64,000 nucleotides of DNA from Pseudarthrobacter enclensis (GTDB taxonomy: Bacteria > Actinomycetota > Actinomycetes > Actinomycetales > Micrococcaceae): NCBI RefSeq assembly GCF_001457025.1, contig NZ_KQ758600.1:186001-250000 (forward strand), given 5' to 3'. Of this stretch, positions 32,096 through 41,398 are shown in pieces. The notes beneath the pieces are model-generated. The model had not been told where the DNA came from and searched no databases. It was given only the letters and a program-made list of their open reading frames with translations. How positions within the stretch are numbered: the stretch's first letter is position 1; each line of letters starts with the position of its first letter. The position numbers were made by a program, and so were the translations under genes.

Positions 32096-32458
32096 TCATG
32101 CGTTGTATACGACGAAAACCTTCCTCAGACGTTCGTGAACGGTCCAGGTTCCGGTCCAGCCGATCGGGAAGTACGCGGTGTCCCCGGCAGACAGAAGCAC
32201 TTCATCTCCACCGTCGCGTTGAACCGTCATTTTGCCCGACAGGACGTAGATGATTTCGCCCTTCGTAAGGAACTCCCACCTGGACTTACCGGTTTCGGTC
32301 TCCCACGTACCAGACGCGATACGGCCGTCTTCGCTTACGAACTCTCCGCGGCTGCGAACTGTGATGTCGCCACTAAGAGGGGTTGCGCTAGGCGGAGCAA
32401 GCAGCGATTCTTCCAGGTCATTGGCGTCAAGGTCGGCTGCACGATATGCGATCGTCAC
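32096..32458 (-). CDS. Cupin domain protein (DUF861/cupin_3 type)
   Basis: This 120-residue single-cupin protein has the features ASGTWETETGKSRWEF (motif 1 region) and KGEIIYVLSGKMTVQRDGGDE, followed by AGDTAYFPIGWTGTWTVHE (motif 2 region). Members of this group include ureidoglycolate-type and small regulatory cupins; the substrate is unknown. No operon partner is evident. Confidence 0.8.
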   Translation of the reverse strand: MTIAYRAADLDANDLEESLLAPPSATPLSGDITVRSRGEFVSEDGRIASGTWETETGKSRWEFLTKGEIIYVLSGKMTVQRDGGDEVLLSAGDTAYFPIGWTGTWTVHERLRKVFVVYNA

Positions 32459-33206
32459 TTAGTTTTCTCTTTCTTTGGGGTGGCCGGGGTGGCTCACCAA
32501 TTTCATTTTTTGACCGGCGAAACGTATGAGAGCCGTGAATGCGTTGATCCATCGATCGATCACGTTGTCACCGGATTCTGTGGGGCTGTGCAGTACAGAA
32601 AGTACAGTTATGGGATATTGAGGTAGCTGATCTTGCCCTGCGGATCAAAAGGTTTTCGGCCGTGAGCGAATTGTCGTCCAGTTTGGGAGGAAGTCCTGGC
32701 TGCTTCATTCTCAATCGAGTGACAGAAGCGCGTCTTTGCATTTTCTGAACCAGAATCATGGGCGCGCGCAGCGCTGTCGCGCAAGGCGTCGCTACCGCAG
32801 CTATTGGCCTACTCGTCGAAACCACCGGGGGATTGCAGTGGGGCGACCTAGTCGGTTTCAGGTCCTTGGCAGTAGGGGCAGTCCTCATCGCAGTCAGGGC
32901 CCATAGGTCGGGTATTGATTGCGACGAAAGAAGGGTTGCTGACAGCGGGCCGCATGCGCATTGCTGGTTTGCGTTCCAGCAAGGCTGTTCGAGATTTCAT
33001 TGCTGCGGTTTCCTTATCTGATCGTGCACAGAAAGGCACGGCTTCTTAGGGGCGTTGATCTTTCCCAGGTGATAAATGTATTCTACGGAGCCTTCTAATC
33101 GAGGTGTAGGCTCAATTGCCGATCCTTCCCCTAGGAATCGCCTATAGGTCACGTTTGGTTCCGCATTTGCCTTGGGTTTTCTTTTTATTTATCCGTTCAG
33201 CAGGAC
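32459..33206. other. Gene-poor, lower-GC stretch
   Basis: No convincing gene is present. A short minus-strand frame near 32850-33000 contains DCDEDCPYCQG, a possible metal-binding Cys cluster, but it has no ribosome-binding site or homology I recognise. Base composition is visibly more AT-rich than in the neighbouring genes, consistent with island debris. Confidence 0.4.
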
Positions 33207-34172
33207 TTACTGGCTTCTCTCATCTAACTCCATAGAATGAATTATCGTCGCGGTTTTTGTCGTTCCAAGAGCCTGGTGGGCCTTGATTACGTCACCGAAC
33301 ACGGAGTCGGGGTGTAGTTGGCGTAGTTCTTCGGCGAGGCAGTCCCGAAGGGTGCGCCGGGGGATGGAGATCCTTTGGGCCGGCTTGCCGGGTTGGGTGA
33401 GTTCGGTCAACCCATATCCGTTGCGGAGGAGTTGAATATGGCCATCCACGAGCGTGAGGCACACTCGGCGGAGGCCTGTCCCGGCGGGCGCCGACAGGAT
33501 CCTGACTTGTACATCGAGAGCATCCTTCAGCCAGGCCGCCATCAGGAATGGACTGAGTGAATCATCGGCCCCTTCGACCTCGGCGGTAAGCACTAAGGAA
33601 GGTTTTACATGGTCGAGGGCGGCGGCGAGTTGGATGCGCCAGTTGGTGAGGCGGGTCCAGGCGAGGTCGGTGTCGCCGGCGCGGTAGGTTTTGTGGATGG
33701 TGTCCAGGGCGGCTTGGGGGTCGGGTTCGTTCGCGGAGTCGGTGATCCGGCGGTGCGCGATCCTCCCGATCGAGGTTTCGCAGGCGTTCATTGGTGCGCC
33801 GTGGGGCCACCAGGCCACGATCGGGGCGTCCGGGAGCAGCAGCGCGGCGACGAGGGATTCGGATTCGTGGGCGAGCTGGCCGTAGCCGCGCAGCACGATC
33901 ACCTCGGAGGCGCCGGCGTCCCCGCCGACCCGGATCTGCGCGTCGAGCCGGTCGGCCCGGTCGGCGCCGGCGTCGGCCAGGACGATGATCCGGCAGGGGT
34001 GTTCCCGGCTGGCTTCGTTCGCGGCTTCGATCGCTTCTTCCTCCAGCCCGGACCGGGTGACCACGACGAGGGTCAGGACCCGGCCCAGGGCGATCACGCC
34101 GCCCTGCTCGCGCAGGGCCATGAGCTTTTTGGACACGTTCGAGGTGGTGGTGTCCGGCAGGTCTACGATCAT
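33207..34172 (-). CDS. opcA: Glucose-6-phosphate dehydrogenase assembly protein OpcA
   Basis: OpcA, 321 residues, begins MIVDLPDTTTSNVSKKLMAL and has the family core IVAWWPHGAPMNACETSIGRIAHRRITDS. In Actinobacteria and cyanobacteria, OpcA supports assembly or activation of G6PDH. It is translationally coupled to zwf by an ATGA overlap. In Micrococcaceae zwf-opcA normally sits with tkt, tal and pgi; those are absent here, so this is probably a second copy. Confidence 0.92.
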   Translation of the reverse strand: MIVDLPDTTTSNVSKKLMALREQGGVIALGRVLTLVVVTRSGLEEEAIEAANEASREHPCRIIVLADAGADRADRLDAQIRVGGDAGASEVIVLRGYGQLAHESESLVAALLLPDAPIVAWWPHGAPMNACETSIGRIAHRRITDSANEPDPQAALDTIHKTYRAGDTDLAWTRLTNWRIQLAAALDHVKPSLVLTAEVEGADDSLSPFLMAAWLKDALDVQVRILSAPAGTGLRRVCLTLVDGHIQLLRNGYGLTELTQPGKPAQRISIPRRTLRDCLAEELRQLHPDSVFGDVIKAHQALGTTKTATIIHSMELDERSQ

Positions 34173-35740
34173 GGCCTTCTCCAGGTTCGTCCGTCACGGG
34201 CCAGCAGTTCATCCGCGGAAGCGGGGCCCCAGGAGCCTGGGGCGTAGGGTTCGGGCTGTTCGTTCAGGGTGGCCCAGTATTCCTCGAACGGGTCAAGGAT
34301 CTTCCAGGACAGTTCCACTTCCTCCTGCCGCGGGAACAACGGCGGCTCTCCCAGCAACACATCCAAAATGAGCCGTTCGTAGGCTTCGGGGGAGGATTCG
34401 GTGAAGGAGTGCCCGTAGCCAAAGTCCATCGTCACGTCCCGGACTTCCATCTGGGTGCCGGGGACCTTGGACCCGAACCGGATGGTCACGCCCTCGTCGG
34501 GCTGGACCCGGATCACCACCGCGTTTTGGCCGAAGTCATCATCACTGTGGTCGCGGAAGAGCAGGTTGAGGGCGCGTTTGAACACCACCGCGATCTCGGT
34601 GACCCGCCGGCCCAGGCGTTTGCCGGCGCGGAGGTAGAACGGCACGCCTGACCAGCGGCGGGTGTGGATGTCCACCCGGATCGCGGCGAACGTTTCGGTG
34701 GTCGAGTCCGCCGGGATGCCTTCTTCTTCGAGGTAGCCCTGGACCTGTTCGCCGCCCTGCCAGCCGCCGGTGAACTGCCCCCGCGCCGAATGCGTCGACA
34801 AATCCTCGGGCAGCTTCACGGCGGCGAGGACTTTTTCCTTCTCCGCGCGCAGGTCATCGGCGTTAAACGAGATGGGCTCCTCCATCGCCGTCAGCGCCAG
34901 TAACTGCAGCAGGTGGTTCTGGATCACGTCCCGTGCCGCACCCACACCGTCGTAATACCCTGCCCGGCCGCCGGTTCCGATGTCCTCGGCCATCGTGATC
35001 TGCACGTGGTCGACGTAGTTGGCGTTCCACAACGGCTCGAACAACTGGTTCGCGAACCGCAACGCCAGGATGTTCTGAACCGTTTCCTTGCCCAGATAAC
35101 GGTCAATCCGGAACACCGCATCCGCGGGGAACACCGACTCGACAATGTCGTTCAGCTTCCGCGCCGAGTCCAGGTCATGGCCGAACGGTTTCTCGATCAC
35201 CACCCGCCGCCACTTATCACCCTCGGCCTGCGCCAGCCCATGCTTGGACAACTGCCGGCAGAGCTGCTCAAACGCCTTCGGCGGGATCGACAAATAAAAC
35301 GCGTGGTTTCCCCGGGTGCCACGGACATTATCAAGATCCTTAACCACCTCGCCCAGCCGCGCGAACGCCCCGTCATCATCAAAGCCGCCCTGCACGAACC
35401 GGATCCCTTCCGAGAGCTGGTTCCAGACCGCCTCATCAAACGCAGTCCTGGCATACGCCTGCACCGAGGACTTAACCTGCGCGGCGAACTCCGCATCGCT
35501 CCAGTCACGCCGGCCAAAACCCACCAACGCGAAACTCGGCGGCAACAACCCACGATTCGCCAGGTCATACACCGCGGGCAACAACTTCTTGCGGGCAAGG
35601 TCACCGGTTACCCCAAAGAGGACCAAAGAGGAGGGGCCGGCGATCCGGTTCAGTCGGCGGTCCCGCGGATCATGCAGGGGATTACGGTCCGGGAGGGGCC
35701 GGGTAGTCGGCCGGACCTCTGGCGGCAAGGTGTCGAGCAT
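34169..35740 (-). CDS. zwf: Glucose-6-phosphate 1-dehydrogenase
   Basis: Zwf, 523 residues, oxidises glucose-6-phosphate with NADP. The nucleotide motif GVTGDLARKK (43-52) and catalytic-base region IQNHLLQL (H276) are intact. The substrate-phosphate signature, normally DHYLGKE, reads DRYLGKE (D213-R214), a His-to-Arg change at a normally invariant position. I chose the ATG at 35740 (MLDTLPPEVRPTTRPLPDRN). The frame is open further upstream but overlaps the DUF4192 fragment. Confidence 0.93.
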   Translation of the reverse strand: MLDTLPPEVRPTTRPLPDRNPLHDPRDRRLNRIAGPSSLVLFGVTGDLARKKLLPAVYDLANRGLLPPSFALVGFGRRDWSDAEFAAQVKSSVQAYARTAFDEAVWNQLSEGIRFVQGGFDDDGAFARLGEVVKDLDNVRGTRGNHAFYLSIPPKAFEQLCRQLSKHGLAQAEGDKWRRVVIEKPFGHDLDSARKLNDIVESVFPADAVFRIDRYLGKETVQNILALRFANQLFEPLWNANYVDHVQITMAEDIGTGGRAGYYDGVGAARDVIQNHLLQLLALTAMEEPISFNADDLRAEKEKVLAAVKLPEDLSTHSARGQFTGGWQGGEQVQGYLEEEGIPADSTTETFAAIRVDIHTRRWSGVPFYLRAGKRLGRRVTEIAVVFKRALNLLFRDHSDDDFGQNAVVIRVQPDEGVTIRFGSKVPGTQMEVRDVTMDFGYGHSFTESSPEAYERLILDVLLGEPPLFPRQEEVELSWKILDPFEEYWATLNEQPEPYAPGSWGPASADELLARDGRTWRRP

Positions 35741-35754
35741 GGAGAATTCCTGTT

Positions 35755-36195
35755 CTACAGCGCCTGAAGGGTTGTGAGCCTCCTGGCGCGGGGACGACGC
35801 AACAGCGGCCCCACCTGTGCAGGTAGAGCCGCCGTCCCGTTGCGAGGGGTATAAGGGAGTCCGTCCCGGATGGTGATGCCTTGTTCGGCGAGAACGCCGG
35901 TGAGTGCGGCGATGGTGGCAGCGTACGGTTTGGCTGCTCCGTGATGGCAGGGTTCGCTCGTGTAGACGGCGAACAGGACTGACGTGGCGGTGCTGTCGCT
36001 GGTGAGGTAGTGGCCGACAGTGCGAGCATAGGAGAGTTCCTGGCCGGGTTGGCCGGGGAGGTCGATCCGGAGGGTAGCGCCGATGCTGTTCTCGTTCAAC
36101 GTAATGCACACAAGGCTCTCTTTAGGCCAAAACCCAAGCGTATGGCCGATAAAGCTGAGCACATCCGACGGTGTTTTGATTGTGAGCTTTTCCAT
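35755..36195 (-). pseudogene. Truncated DUF4192 family protein
   Basis: The first about 115 residues (MEKLTIKTPSDVLSFIGHTL, FWPKESLVCITLNENSIGATL, LFAVYTSEPCHHG, AALTGVLAEQGITIRDGL) match the start of DUF4192 proteins, which are about 370-400 residues. After that the sequence becomes an unrelated Arg-rich tail and stops at 146 residues, 14 bases before zwf. A recombination or deletion joined its middle to the zwf upstream region. It may still be transcribed and contribute the zwf promoter. Confidence 0.65.
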
Positions 36196-36651
36196 GATCC
36201 CGTGTTTCCTCTCCCTTGCGACTGCTGTTTCTTCTGCGGTTGTTGGTTGTAGGCGTCGTTCTGGTAGGGGACCATCCGCTGGGTAGTGGGGCCGGAGTGC
36301 AACCTGGGGGACCGGCGCCGGGGCTGAAAACTTCGCCTCGAAGCCATTCCCGTGTGTTCTGGAAAGTTTTCGGTTCCGGGGTCGGCGCGTCAGCGCCCTG
36401 GTTGCGCGGAGGACCCGCCCAGCGATCATGGGGACTTATCAGAATGACAAGCAGCTCGTGTTTGTACTTGTCTATCGGCGCGAAAGTATCGGGCGGCATG
36501 ACTTCGACCGATTTTGCGGGTTCACCCTCTTTTGAGCGGATTGTTCACGAATAGGTGGAGTTGGCTGGAACTGTCCTATTCCCGAAGTGCGACGCATAGA
36601 ATCTCTCGTACGAGGAGAACTGGCTTTTCGTGTGCCTAATGGGGGTGGGGG
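36196..36651. other. Intergenic region between divergent genes
   Basis: This 456-base gap separates the minus-strand DUF4192 fragment and the plus-strand DUF4236-HIRAN gene. I see no gene in it. It must carry the promoters for both, but no clear -10/-35 pair stands out. Confidence 0.35.
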
Positions 36652-38277
36652 TTGGGTTTTCGTTACCGCAAGTCGAAGAGTCTTGGACCTGTGCGGATCA
36701 CGGCTTCGAAGCGTGGCGTGAGCGCTAGTGTTGGGGCTGGCCCGATTCGGGTGACGAAGTCAGCGACTGGCCGTACAACAAGTACAGTGAGGATCCCCAA
36801 GACTGGGATCTCCTATGTGACCAGCAGCTCGAACCGCCGTCCTGTAGGGAAGACCGGGGCACGGGGATCGAGTCCCGCTGGCGCCTCGACAGGTCGCATG
36901 CGGATCGATGACGAAACCTGGCGACAGCTCCTGGCCCCCGACGGTACGGCTGCTGCGTCGAAGTTCCAGCGTAACTTCGTTCGCGCAGCTGTCGCCCGCG
37001 TAACGGGCACGCGCCCCAGTCTCATGCACTTGACCCTTGGACAGGCAGCGAGCGTCTTTGACTACATCGGTGAAAGCCCTGCAAAGCTCAACGCCGGCGG
37101 CCGGGGAGAGGCTGGGGTGGAGAAAGCCGGTGTGATTGCCCAGTGGACCTTGCTTGGATTGTTGCTCATGGTCGTGACGCTTTCTTCCCCTGCGGGGATA
37201 CTGCTGGCTGCGGGAATTGTCGGGCTGATCTTCCTGATGCGGAAGCGGCGCAGACGCCGCCAGGCCTGGGAGGACGAGACGTGGTCGGGCAACTCTGATG
37301 TCCCTTCCCCGACCCCGGACGTCCGCACCGGAGTTGAAGTCTCAGGTACTGCCACTCCGCTTCATCCGGTTTCCGTTGAAGCGGCAACGGCGGCCTCACG
37401 GCGGAATCACGCAAAGACCCCTAAGGGAGAGCCTTATCGTATGTCGCTTGGTCGCCCGGAGTGGCCGAATGTCGAAGTTGTGGGCGAGCACGCATACGGC
37501 GAAGGCATAAGGGCTGCCTTGCGTGCTAGCGGTGCCCTGACCGCTCAAAGGAGCGAGGGTGAAGCTGAAAGTCTTCAGGTAGAACTGGTGGCGGAGCCGG
37601 ACAACCCCTATGACTCGAACGCGATCAGTGTGCGCTGGAATGGGCGAGTGCTCGGCTACCTGAGCCGTGAAGACGCGGTCCGCTACGCGCAACCAGTAAG
37701 GAGAATTATTGCCAGCGGTCTTGTCGCCGCTAGCTCTGCTCGGATTTGGGCCTACGACGAGGGGAATCAACTTCGCGCCCGCGTCACTGTTGCACTGCCT
37801 GAACCGGCAATGATCGCTCCGCTCAACGAGCCCCCGACGGGCGTGAACACACTACTGCCGTGGGGATCAGGAATTCAGATCCTGAAGGAGGAAGACCATT
37901 TCGACGTTCTGTCCCGGTACGTACCATCCGAAGGTATCGGACTCCTGTTCGTGACCCTCCACAAAGAGATCTACACGTTGAAAAACGGGACCCAGCGGCC
38001 CTTTGTCGAAGTCCGTCTCAACGGAGAACGGGTCGGGGAACTAAGCAATGTCACTTCGGCGCACCTGCTTCCGCTTCTCGACCATACGGAGGCTGTCGGC
38101 GAAACAGCCCTGGCCTACGCGAAAATCACCGGCTCGGCCCTCGCCGCGCAACTCGTTCTGCAAGCCGCCAAAGCAACCGAGATCAGCACTGCCTGGCTCG
38201 TCACAGGGCCGCACACGGCCCCAAAGCTCCTCCCTACGGCAACGGAGTATGTTGTCCCACCTGCCTACGTCAAATAG
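36652..38277 (+). CDS. DUF4236-transmembrane-HIRAN protein
   Basis: This 541-residue protein begins at a TTG giving MGFRYRKSKSLGPVRITASK, the DUF4236 signature, which fixes the start. A G-rich stretch precedes it. About residues 160-195 are hydrophobic (TLLGLLLMVVTL, GILLAAGIVGLIFLM), followed by RKRRRRR as a cytoplasmic anchor. Around 265-385 is a HIRAN-like domain (VELVAEPDNPYDSNAISVRW, GRVLGYLSREDA). HIRAN domains bind DNA 3' ends. The C-terminal about 140 residues are unassigned. It is the last gene before the right island repeat. A mobile-element or defence role is only a guess. Confidence 0.7.
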   Translation: MGFRYRKSKSLGPVRITASKRGVSASVGAGPIRVTKSATGRTTSTVRIPKTGISYVTSSSNRRPVGKTGARGSSPAGASTGRMRIDDETWRQLLAPDGTAAASKFQRNFVRAAVARVTGTRPSLMHLTLGQAASVFDYIGESPAKLNAGGRGEAGVEKAGVIAQWTLLGLLLMVVTLSSPAGILLAAGIVGLIFLMRKRRRRRQAWEDETWSGNSDVPSPTPDVRTGVEVSGTATPLHPVSVEAATAASRRNHAKTPKGEPYRMSLGRPEWPNVEVVGEHAYGEGIRAALRASGALTAQRSEGEAESLQVELVAEPDNPYDSNAISVRWNGRVLGYLSREDAVRYAQPVRRIIASGLVAASSARIWAYDEGNQLRARVTVALPEPAMIAPLNEPPTGVNTLLPWGSGIQILKEEDHFDVLSRYVPSEGIGLLFVTLHKEIYTLKNGTQRPFVEVRLNGERVGELSNVTSAHLLPLLDHTEAVGETALAYAKITGSALAAQLVLQAAKATEISTAWLVTGPHTAPKLLPTATEYVVPPAYVK

Positions 38278-38453
38278 CAACTGGTCGTTTCTGGCTGTCC
38301 ATTTTGGCTAAGACTTAAAGCCGGGGCCAAGGTTAAATCCTGATGCCGGAAGCTGTCCTTGTGTTGCGTCTAATCGGTCAGGACAAAGAAGAAGCCGAAT
38401 TTATACACTGTAGGGAGCGATCGAGGGCTTGATGCTTCTTTGGGCCGAAATCG

Positions 38454-38495
38454 GGGTGTGGACAATGTCCACACTTTTCGTCTCGTACTGGGCCG
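38454..38495 (+). repeat. Palindrome-containing repeat, copy 2
   Basis: Bases 38457-38473 are TGTGGACA-A-TGTCCACA. The left part matches copy 1 (18984-19006) in 22/23 bases. The right 26 bases (38470-38495) match 55064-55089 in 25/26. It therefore links copies that flank both accessory segments. Confidence 0.75.
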
Positions 38496-38566
38496 TACAG
38501 CCTTCGGACTGCTCCGGATTCCGCATGTTTTCGCGAGTTCCCAGTATTTGCGAGGGCTGGAATGTA

Positions 38567-38589
38567 GTTCGAGTCCCACCTCGGGCACA
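38567..38589 (+). repeat. attR-like copy of the tRNA-Leu 3' end
   Basis: This is an exact 23-base duplicate of 18619-18641 in direct orientation, without the rest of a tRNA around it. It marks the right edge of a putative integrated element of 19,971 bases counted from the left repeat start. Confidence 0.8.
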
Positions 38590-38850
38590 GTATGGCCGCA
38601 GGTCAGGGGCTTCTTGGCGTGAATTGTGAGGACAAAACCTGACTTTTCCGTGGTTGCCTGTCGATGCCTGGCCTGCCTGGTGCCTGACGTAGACGAGGCC
38701 GGACCTGGGCGCGCGGGAGTCCGACGGCGCCCGGCTCGCCAGCTCACGGGTCGGAGTGCACCGCTGCTTCACTCGGCAGTGACCGACCCTTGGAATCAGG
38801 CCAATTATGGGCTTGCCGAGCCGCGGCACCAGGACATATGACCCGCCGGC

Positions 38851-40431
38851 TTACCCCAGGTCGCGCCTCCGCATCCCGAGGTCTCCCACGATCAGCAGGA
38901 CCAGGCTTGCCACGCCCATGACCCAAACGCCCGTTCCCGGGTCCACGTCAGGCAGCTGCGGCACGTGGGCAAAGGGTGACACATCGCTTACCCCGTCGGC
39001 CAGCTGCAGGGCGGGACCGAGCATGTCGATCACCACACACGCCGCCAGCAGAGCCCACGCTGCGACGAAGAAGCGTGGAAGAGCGCCGAGGAGTGCGACG
39101 GCGATCGACGCCACGAGCCACACCGCGGGCAAATGCCACATGCCCGAGCTCAGAACGCGCTCCATCCAGCCGGGATCGTCGGTCACGCCCGCGAACGTCC
39201 CGCCGAGCGCCGTCGTGCCGGCTGCAAGAACGACCGCCGAGCCGAGGAGGCTCGGAAGCACTCCCGACAACAGCCACCGGGTCCGGCTGACGGAGGCCGC
39301 GAGGGTGAGGTCGCCGAGGCCGTTGCGTTCCGTGGTTCGCACACGCTGGAGGGCGGAGACCGCGTATCCGGTGGCGAGCAGCGCGATCAGCAGCACGACC
39401 AAGCGAAGGTAGCCCTCTGTGGCCTCGGCCTGCCCGGTGCCCAGCAGCAGGCCGATCTCGGGGGTCGCCGCGAAGACCTTGGTGACCTCGTCACCTGCGA
39501 AGCCGAACACCGCGCCCACGAACAGCCCGCCGAGCGCCCACCCTGCCACGGCAGGAGCCGCCACTCGCGCCGTTGCCGTCAGCAATCCGACGAGCGACGG
39601 GCCCGCGGTGGGGCGGCCCGGTCCGCGGGTGAGCAGCGCCGAGCCGAGGTCGCGCCGGAGGCGCACTGCCATTGCGCCGGTGACCAGCAGCAGGCCGGCG
39701 CCGGCCGCGATGCCGAGCGGCCAACTCCGCTGGGTGTCCGCGAAGGGCGCAGCGTACTGGACCCACCCGAACGGGGACCATGCCGACAGCTCACCGTCGC
39801 CCACGTCGCCGGCCGCGCGGATGCCATACGACGCCGCGATGACCAGTCCTGACAGCCCAAGCGTCTCTCCCGCGGTACCGCAGACCTGCGCGGCGAGCGC
39901 TGTAACGCCGACGAAGAACACGCCGATCGCGGCAACAGAGGCTCCGTAGGCCCACGCGCCGTCGGCGGGAAGCCCGAGCAGCATCATTACTGCGGCGCAC
40001 GTTGCGCCGATGAGCGCCGAGGTGGCGACCATCGTGAGGACGGCCGCGGCCAACGAGGCCAGTGTGCCGGTTGCCGTCGACAGTGCCAGCTCGGCCCGGC
40101 CATGTTCCTCCTCGGAACGGGTCAGCCGTGTCACTCCGAGTACCGCCATCAGCGCCACCGCGACCAGAAGGTACCCGCCAACCTCGAACACGACGATCCC
40201 TCCCGGGGTGTCGAGAGCGTGCCCCGGCCCGTTGATGGCCCGCAGGGCCGGGCTCGCGTCGTTGATCGCGGCGTACTGCTCGCGGTCGGCGGCCGTGGGG
40301 TACAGCGAGGCCATGCTGTCAGTGATCGCGGCAAGGAGGGCTGCGATGCCTGCCGTCCACAGCAGGATCTGCCAGCGTTCCAGCCGCGTGGTCAGGCGCA
40401 GCTGCCAGCCTGTTCCTGCGAAGGCGGTCAT
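38851..40431 (-). CDS. ABC-2 type exporter permease
   Basis: This 526-residue membrane protein has about twelve hydrophobic segments and belongs to the two-halved permease type used for polyether ionophore or antibiotic export. It begins MTAFAGTGWQLRLTTRLERW. Its ATG overlaps the ATPase stop (ATGA). It ends the minus-strand transcription unit of the biosynthetic cluster, so export of or self-protection from the cluster product is a reasonable inference. Confidence 0.85.
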   Translation of the reverse strand: MTAFAGTGWQLRLTTRLERWQILLWTAGIAALLAAITDSMASLYPTAADREQYAAINDASPALRAINGPGHALDTPGGIVVFEVGGYLLVAVALMAVLGVTRLTRSEEEHGRAELALSTATGTLASLAAAVLTMVATSALIGATCAAVMMLLGLPADGAWAYGASVAAIGVFFVGVTALAAQVCGTAGETLGLSGLVIAASYGIRAAGDVGDGELSAWSPFGWVQYAAPFADTQRSWPLGIAAGAGLLLVTGAMAVRLRRDLGSALLTRGPGRPTAGPSLVGLLTATARVAAPAVAGWALGGLFVGAVFGFAGDEVTKVFAATPEIGLLLGTGQAEATEGYLRLVVLLIALLATGYAVSALQRVRTTERNGLGDLTLAASVSRTRWLLSGVLPSLLGSAVVLAAGTTALGGTFAGVTDDPGWMERVLSSGMWHLPAVWLVASIAVALLGALPRFFVAAWALLAACVVIDMLGPALQLADGVSDVSPFAHVPQLPDVDPGTGVWVMGVASLVLLIVGDLGMRRRDLG

Positions 40432-41333
40432 CGGGAGACCGCCACGGCCGGTTCCGGTTCGTCGAGTTCGTAGTGACGCAGGAACAGTTCCTCCAGGCTT
40501 GGGGGCTGGCTGACGAGGCTGGTGGGCGCCGCCGCGCTCACCAGTGCCAGTGCAGCCGCGAGACCGGACGGTCCAACGCTGAACTCGACATGACGGCCTT
40601 CGAGCCGCGGCCCGTGGAGCCCTTTGATCGCGGACAGTCCCACCACGTCACGCTCGGTGGTGGCAACGACCTTCGACACGGTCCGCTCGCGCATCTCGTC
40701 GAGGGTTCCAGTGCTGACGGCTTTTCCGTTGCGGATGATGGTAAGGCGATCGCACAGGGCCTCCACCTCGGCGAGGATATGGCTCGACAGCAGCACTGTG
40801 GTGCCCTGCGCCGAAGCCTCCTGCACGAGCTGCTGGAACACCACCTCCATGAGGGGATCCAGGCCCGACGTCGGCTCGTCCAGTATGAGCAGGTCGCTCG
40901 GCGTCGCGAACGCCGCCACGAGCGCGACTTTCTGCCTGTTGCCCTTCGAGTACGCCTTTGCGCGCTTGCGGGGATCCAGGTCGAGCCGCTCGATGAGCTC
41001 GTCCCGGCGGGCGCGGGGAGCGCGTTCTCCGCGCATCCGGGTCAGCAGGTCGATGCACTCGCCGCCCGTGAGGGACGGCCATAGCATCACGTCGCCGGGC
41101 ACGTACGCCATCCGCCGGTGGAGGGCCACGGCGTCGCGCCTCGGATCGCCGCCGAGCACGGTGGCAAATCCACTGGTCTTCGTCAGCAGACCGAACAGGA
41201 TCTTGATGGTGGTCGATTTGCCCGCGCCGTTCGGTCCAAGGAAACCGTGCGTCTCACCGGCCTGCACGGTGAGATCGAGCCCGTCCAGTGCGCGGAAGCG
41301 GCCGAATTGTTTGGTGAGTCCCGTGAGGGATAT
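40428..41333 (-). CDS. ABC transporter ATP-binding protein (anomalous start)
   Basis: This ATPase has Walker A GPNGAGKST, the signature region YSKGNRQKVALV (LSGGQ equivalent) and Walker B LLILDEPTSGLDP. The family N-terminus ISLTGLTKQFGRFRALDGLDL is encoded in frame, yet no ATG, GTG or TTG occurs between the in-frame TGA near 41412 and the GTG at 41267, which lies inside the first beta strand. GAGGAGG precedes an ATA codon at 41333 by eight bases, so I place the start there. The gap to the ligase stop is 65 bases. Confidence 0.75.
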   Translation of the reverse strand: MSLTGLTKQFGRFRALDGLDLTVQAGETHGFLGPNGAGKSTTIKILFGLLTKTSGFATVLGGDPRRDAVALHRRMAYVPGDVMLWPSLTGGECIDLLTRMRGERAPRARRDELIERLDLDPRKRAKAYSKGNRQKVALVAAFATPSDLLILDEPTSGLDPLMEVVFQQLVQEASAQGTTVLLSSHILAEVEALCDRLTIIRNGKAVSTGTLDEMRERTVSKVVATTERDVVGLSAIKGLHGPRLEGRHVEFSVGPSGLAAALALVSAAAPTSLVSQPPSLEELFLRHYELDEPEPAVAVSR

Positions 41334-41398
41334 CGCAGCTTCCTCCTCAGGCCTCGTGCTCGCAGCCCTACGGTTGGAAGGGGTCCGTGTTGCGTGTG

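Larger units (their letters stand above)
38278..38850. other. Island right edge, no gene
   Basis: These about 570 bases contain the second palindrome repeat (38454-38495) and the duplicated tRNA-Leu end (38567-38589). No protein-coding frame is convincing. It separates the tRNA-associated island from the biosynthetic cluster. Confidence 0.55.
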
